Shown one piece after another: positions 6,313 through 6,974 of a DNA stretch of 6,974 bases. Each line of letters begins with the position of its first letter. Position 1 is the stretch's first letter. A program made the position numbers and the translations under genes. Below the pieces are notes generated by a model. The model was not told the origin of the DNA and searched no databases. It saw only the letters and a list, made by a program, of their open reading frames with translations. This stretch comes from Rubrobacter sp. GTDB lineage: Bacteria > Actinomycetota > Rubrobacteria > Rubrobacterales > Rubrobacteraceae. Location: contig JADDPV010000239.1 of the NCBI GenBank assembly GCA_016781705.1, forward strand, positions 1 to 6,974, given 5' to 3'.

Positions 6313-6915
6313 ATGATGGCTTTGCGGCAGAGGCTCGCGGGTGTCGGGAGGGACGAGCGGGGGTTCACGTTGACCGAGATGCTCGTTGTTATCGCCATAT
6401 TGGGGATCCTCATCACCATCGCGGTCATCATCTGGCTCGGTATCCTGGAGCGCCGCCGGGTGGACGCCGCGGCCAACCAGCTGAAGGCCGACATGAGGCT
6501 CGCCCATTCCAGCGCCACCAACCAGCTCACCGATTGGCGCGTCGTGCTTATCCCCGAAAAGCAGGACGAGGACGCCGGGCCGGACTACTACCTCGTCAGG
6601 CTCGCCGCCCCGTACCCGGAGAACCCCCTGGTTCCGCCGTCGGAGGTCATCCCGCGCACCTTCCCGGCCAACGTGGAGGTGATGGTTCAGAAGAACAAGT
6701 CGGGGGCACCTATACAGGACGACGCGGGCGGCGGCTACTACTTGTCCCCCGATGCCTCCGTCTCCGGGCCGACACGCACGCTGGAGTTCAACCCTGACGG
6801 GGCGATGACCGGCTACGGGAGCCCGAGCGGTACCGTCAGGGTCACGATCGACGAGGACCCGCAAGGCGCGGTCAGGTATCTCGCCGCGACATCGAGGATC
6901 AAAATCCTCCCTTGA
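6313..6915 (+). CDS. Type IV pilin-like pseudopilin (FimT/GspH-like)
   Basis: This is a 200-residue prepilin. A 17-residue leader with several Arg residues ends in Gly17, and the sequence continues FTLTEMLVVIAILGILI: the prepilin peptidase site (G before F), the conserved Glu at mature position 5 (E22) and the hydrophobic assembly helix (about 18-40). The following stretch, RRRVDAAANQLKADMRLAHSSA, and the mixed beta C-terminal part look like the FimT/GspH group of minor pseudopilins, which help start pilus or secretion-pseudopilus assembly at the membrane. I chose ATG 6313 because GAGGAGGT stands at 6297-6304, 8-9 bases before it. The upstream in-frame ATG 6268 has no such site and would give an overlong leader. 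The gene is intact and probably begins or continues a pilin cluster past the right edge. The exact subfamily is inferred. Confidence 0.88.
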   Translation: MMALRQRLAGVGRDERGFTLTEMLVVIAILGILITIAVIIWLGILERRRVDAAANQLKADMRLAHSSATNQLTDWRVVLIPEKQDEDAGPDYYLVRLAAPYPENPLVPPSEVIPRTFPANVEVMVQKNKSGAPIQDDAGGGYYLSPDASVSGPTRTLEFNPDGAMTGYGSPSGTVRVTIDEDPQGAVRYLAATSRIKILP

Positions 6916-6939
6916 TCGAAGCGGATGCACCCGCTGATC
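6914..6939. terminator. Short bulged hairpin just after the pilin stop
   Basis: AGCGG (6920-6924) pairs with CCGCT (6931-6935), and GATC (6914-6917) with GATC (6936-6939), leaving a 2-base bulge and a 6-base loop. It lacks a T-tract. It may be a weak terminator or a structured leader of a following gene, since an ATG (6925) lies in the loop. Confidence 0.2.
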
Positions 6940-6974
6940 CGGCCACCCAGTTCGTTGCCGATAAGGTTCATCGG

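Noticed and set aside
6925..6974. Possible start of a further gene (ATG 6925, MHPLIRPPSSLP...)
   Set aside because: Only 16 codons are visible, the ribosome site is weak and no motif can be recognised before the window ends.
1..6974. CRISPR array, tRNA, rRNA, insertion sequence ends or integrase
   Set aside because: No regularly spaced direct repeats, no cloverleaf-like segment, no rRNA-like sequence and no transposase or recombinase motif were seen on either strand.

Overview
The window is high-GC bacterial DNA, rich in GTG/TTG codons, with strong AGGAGG-like ribosome binding sites and little T-tract structure. The gene content suggests a high-GC actinobacterium of the Rubrobacter type, with a Chloroflexota lineage as the alternative. 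It includes a ComP/LiaS-like multi-membrane histidine kinase paired with a NarL-type regulator, an ABC1/UbiB-family membrane protein, a short glyoxalase I and a FimT/GspH-like pseudopilin. That assignment is inferred from family content, not from a marker gene.

Layout. Positions 104-3039 (+) hold a two-component operon, a membrane histidine kinase and a LuxR-type response regulator that overlap by 4 bases. Positions 3160-4797 (-) hold an ABC1/UbiB-family protein, convergent with the operon, whose kinase motifs are nearly all lost (a pseudokinase) while its C-terminal membrane part is well kept. Between it and the divergent glyoxalase gene (5026-5406, +) lies a structured regulatory region of about 230 bases. 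That region has a perfect 15-bp inverted repeat over the UbiB-like start, a 10-bp palindrome, and degenerate 7-base tandem repeats that lead into the start codon of each flanking gene.

Positions 5429-6101 (+) are a decayed nucleotidyltransferase (MNT) plus HEPN gene pair, the relic of an MNT/HEPN toxin-antitoxin module. Both members are broken by frameshifts and stops but remain readable when the frames are joined. After about 210 bases with no recognisable gene, an intact type IV pilin-like pseudopilin (6313-6915, +) follows, probably the first gene seen of a pilus or DNA-uptake cluster running off the right edge.

The intact genes do not form one pathway. The kinase and regulator are one signalling unit. 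The glyoxalase is a stand-alone detoxification gene sharing a divergent control region with the UbiB-like gene. The pilin belongs to a surface system. The two points most worth following are the UbiB-family pseudokinase and the MNT/HEPN relic. I found no clear case of a wholly new system.
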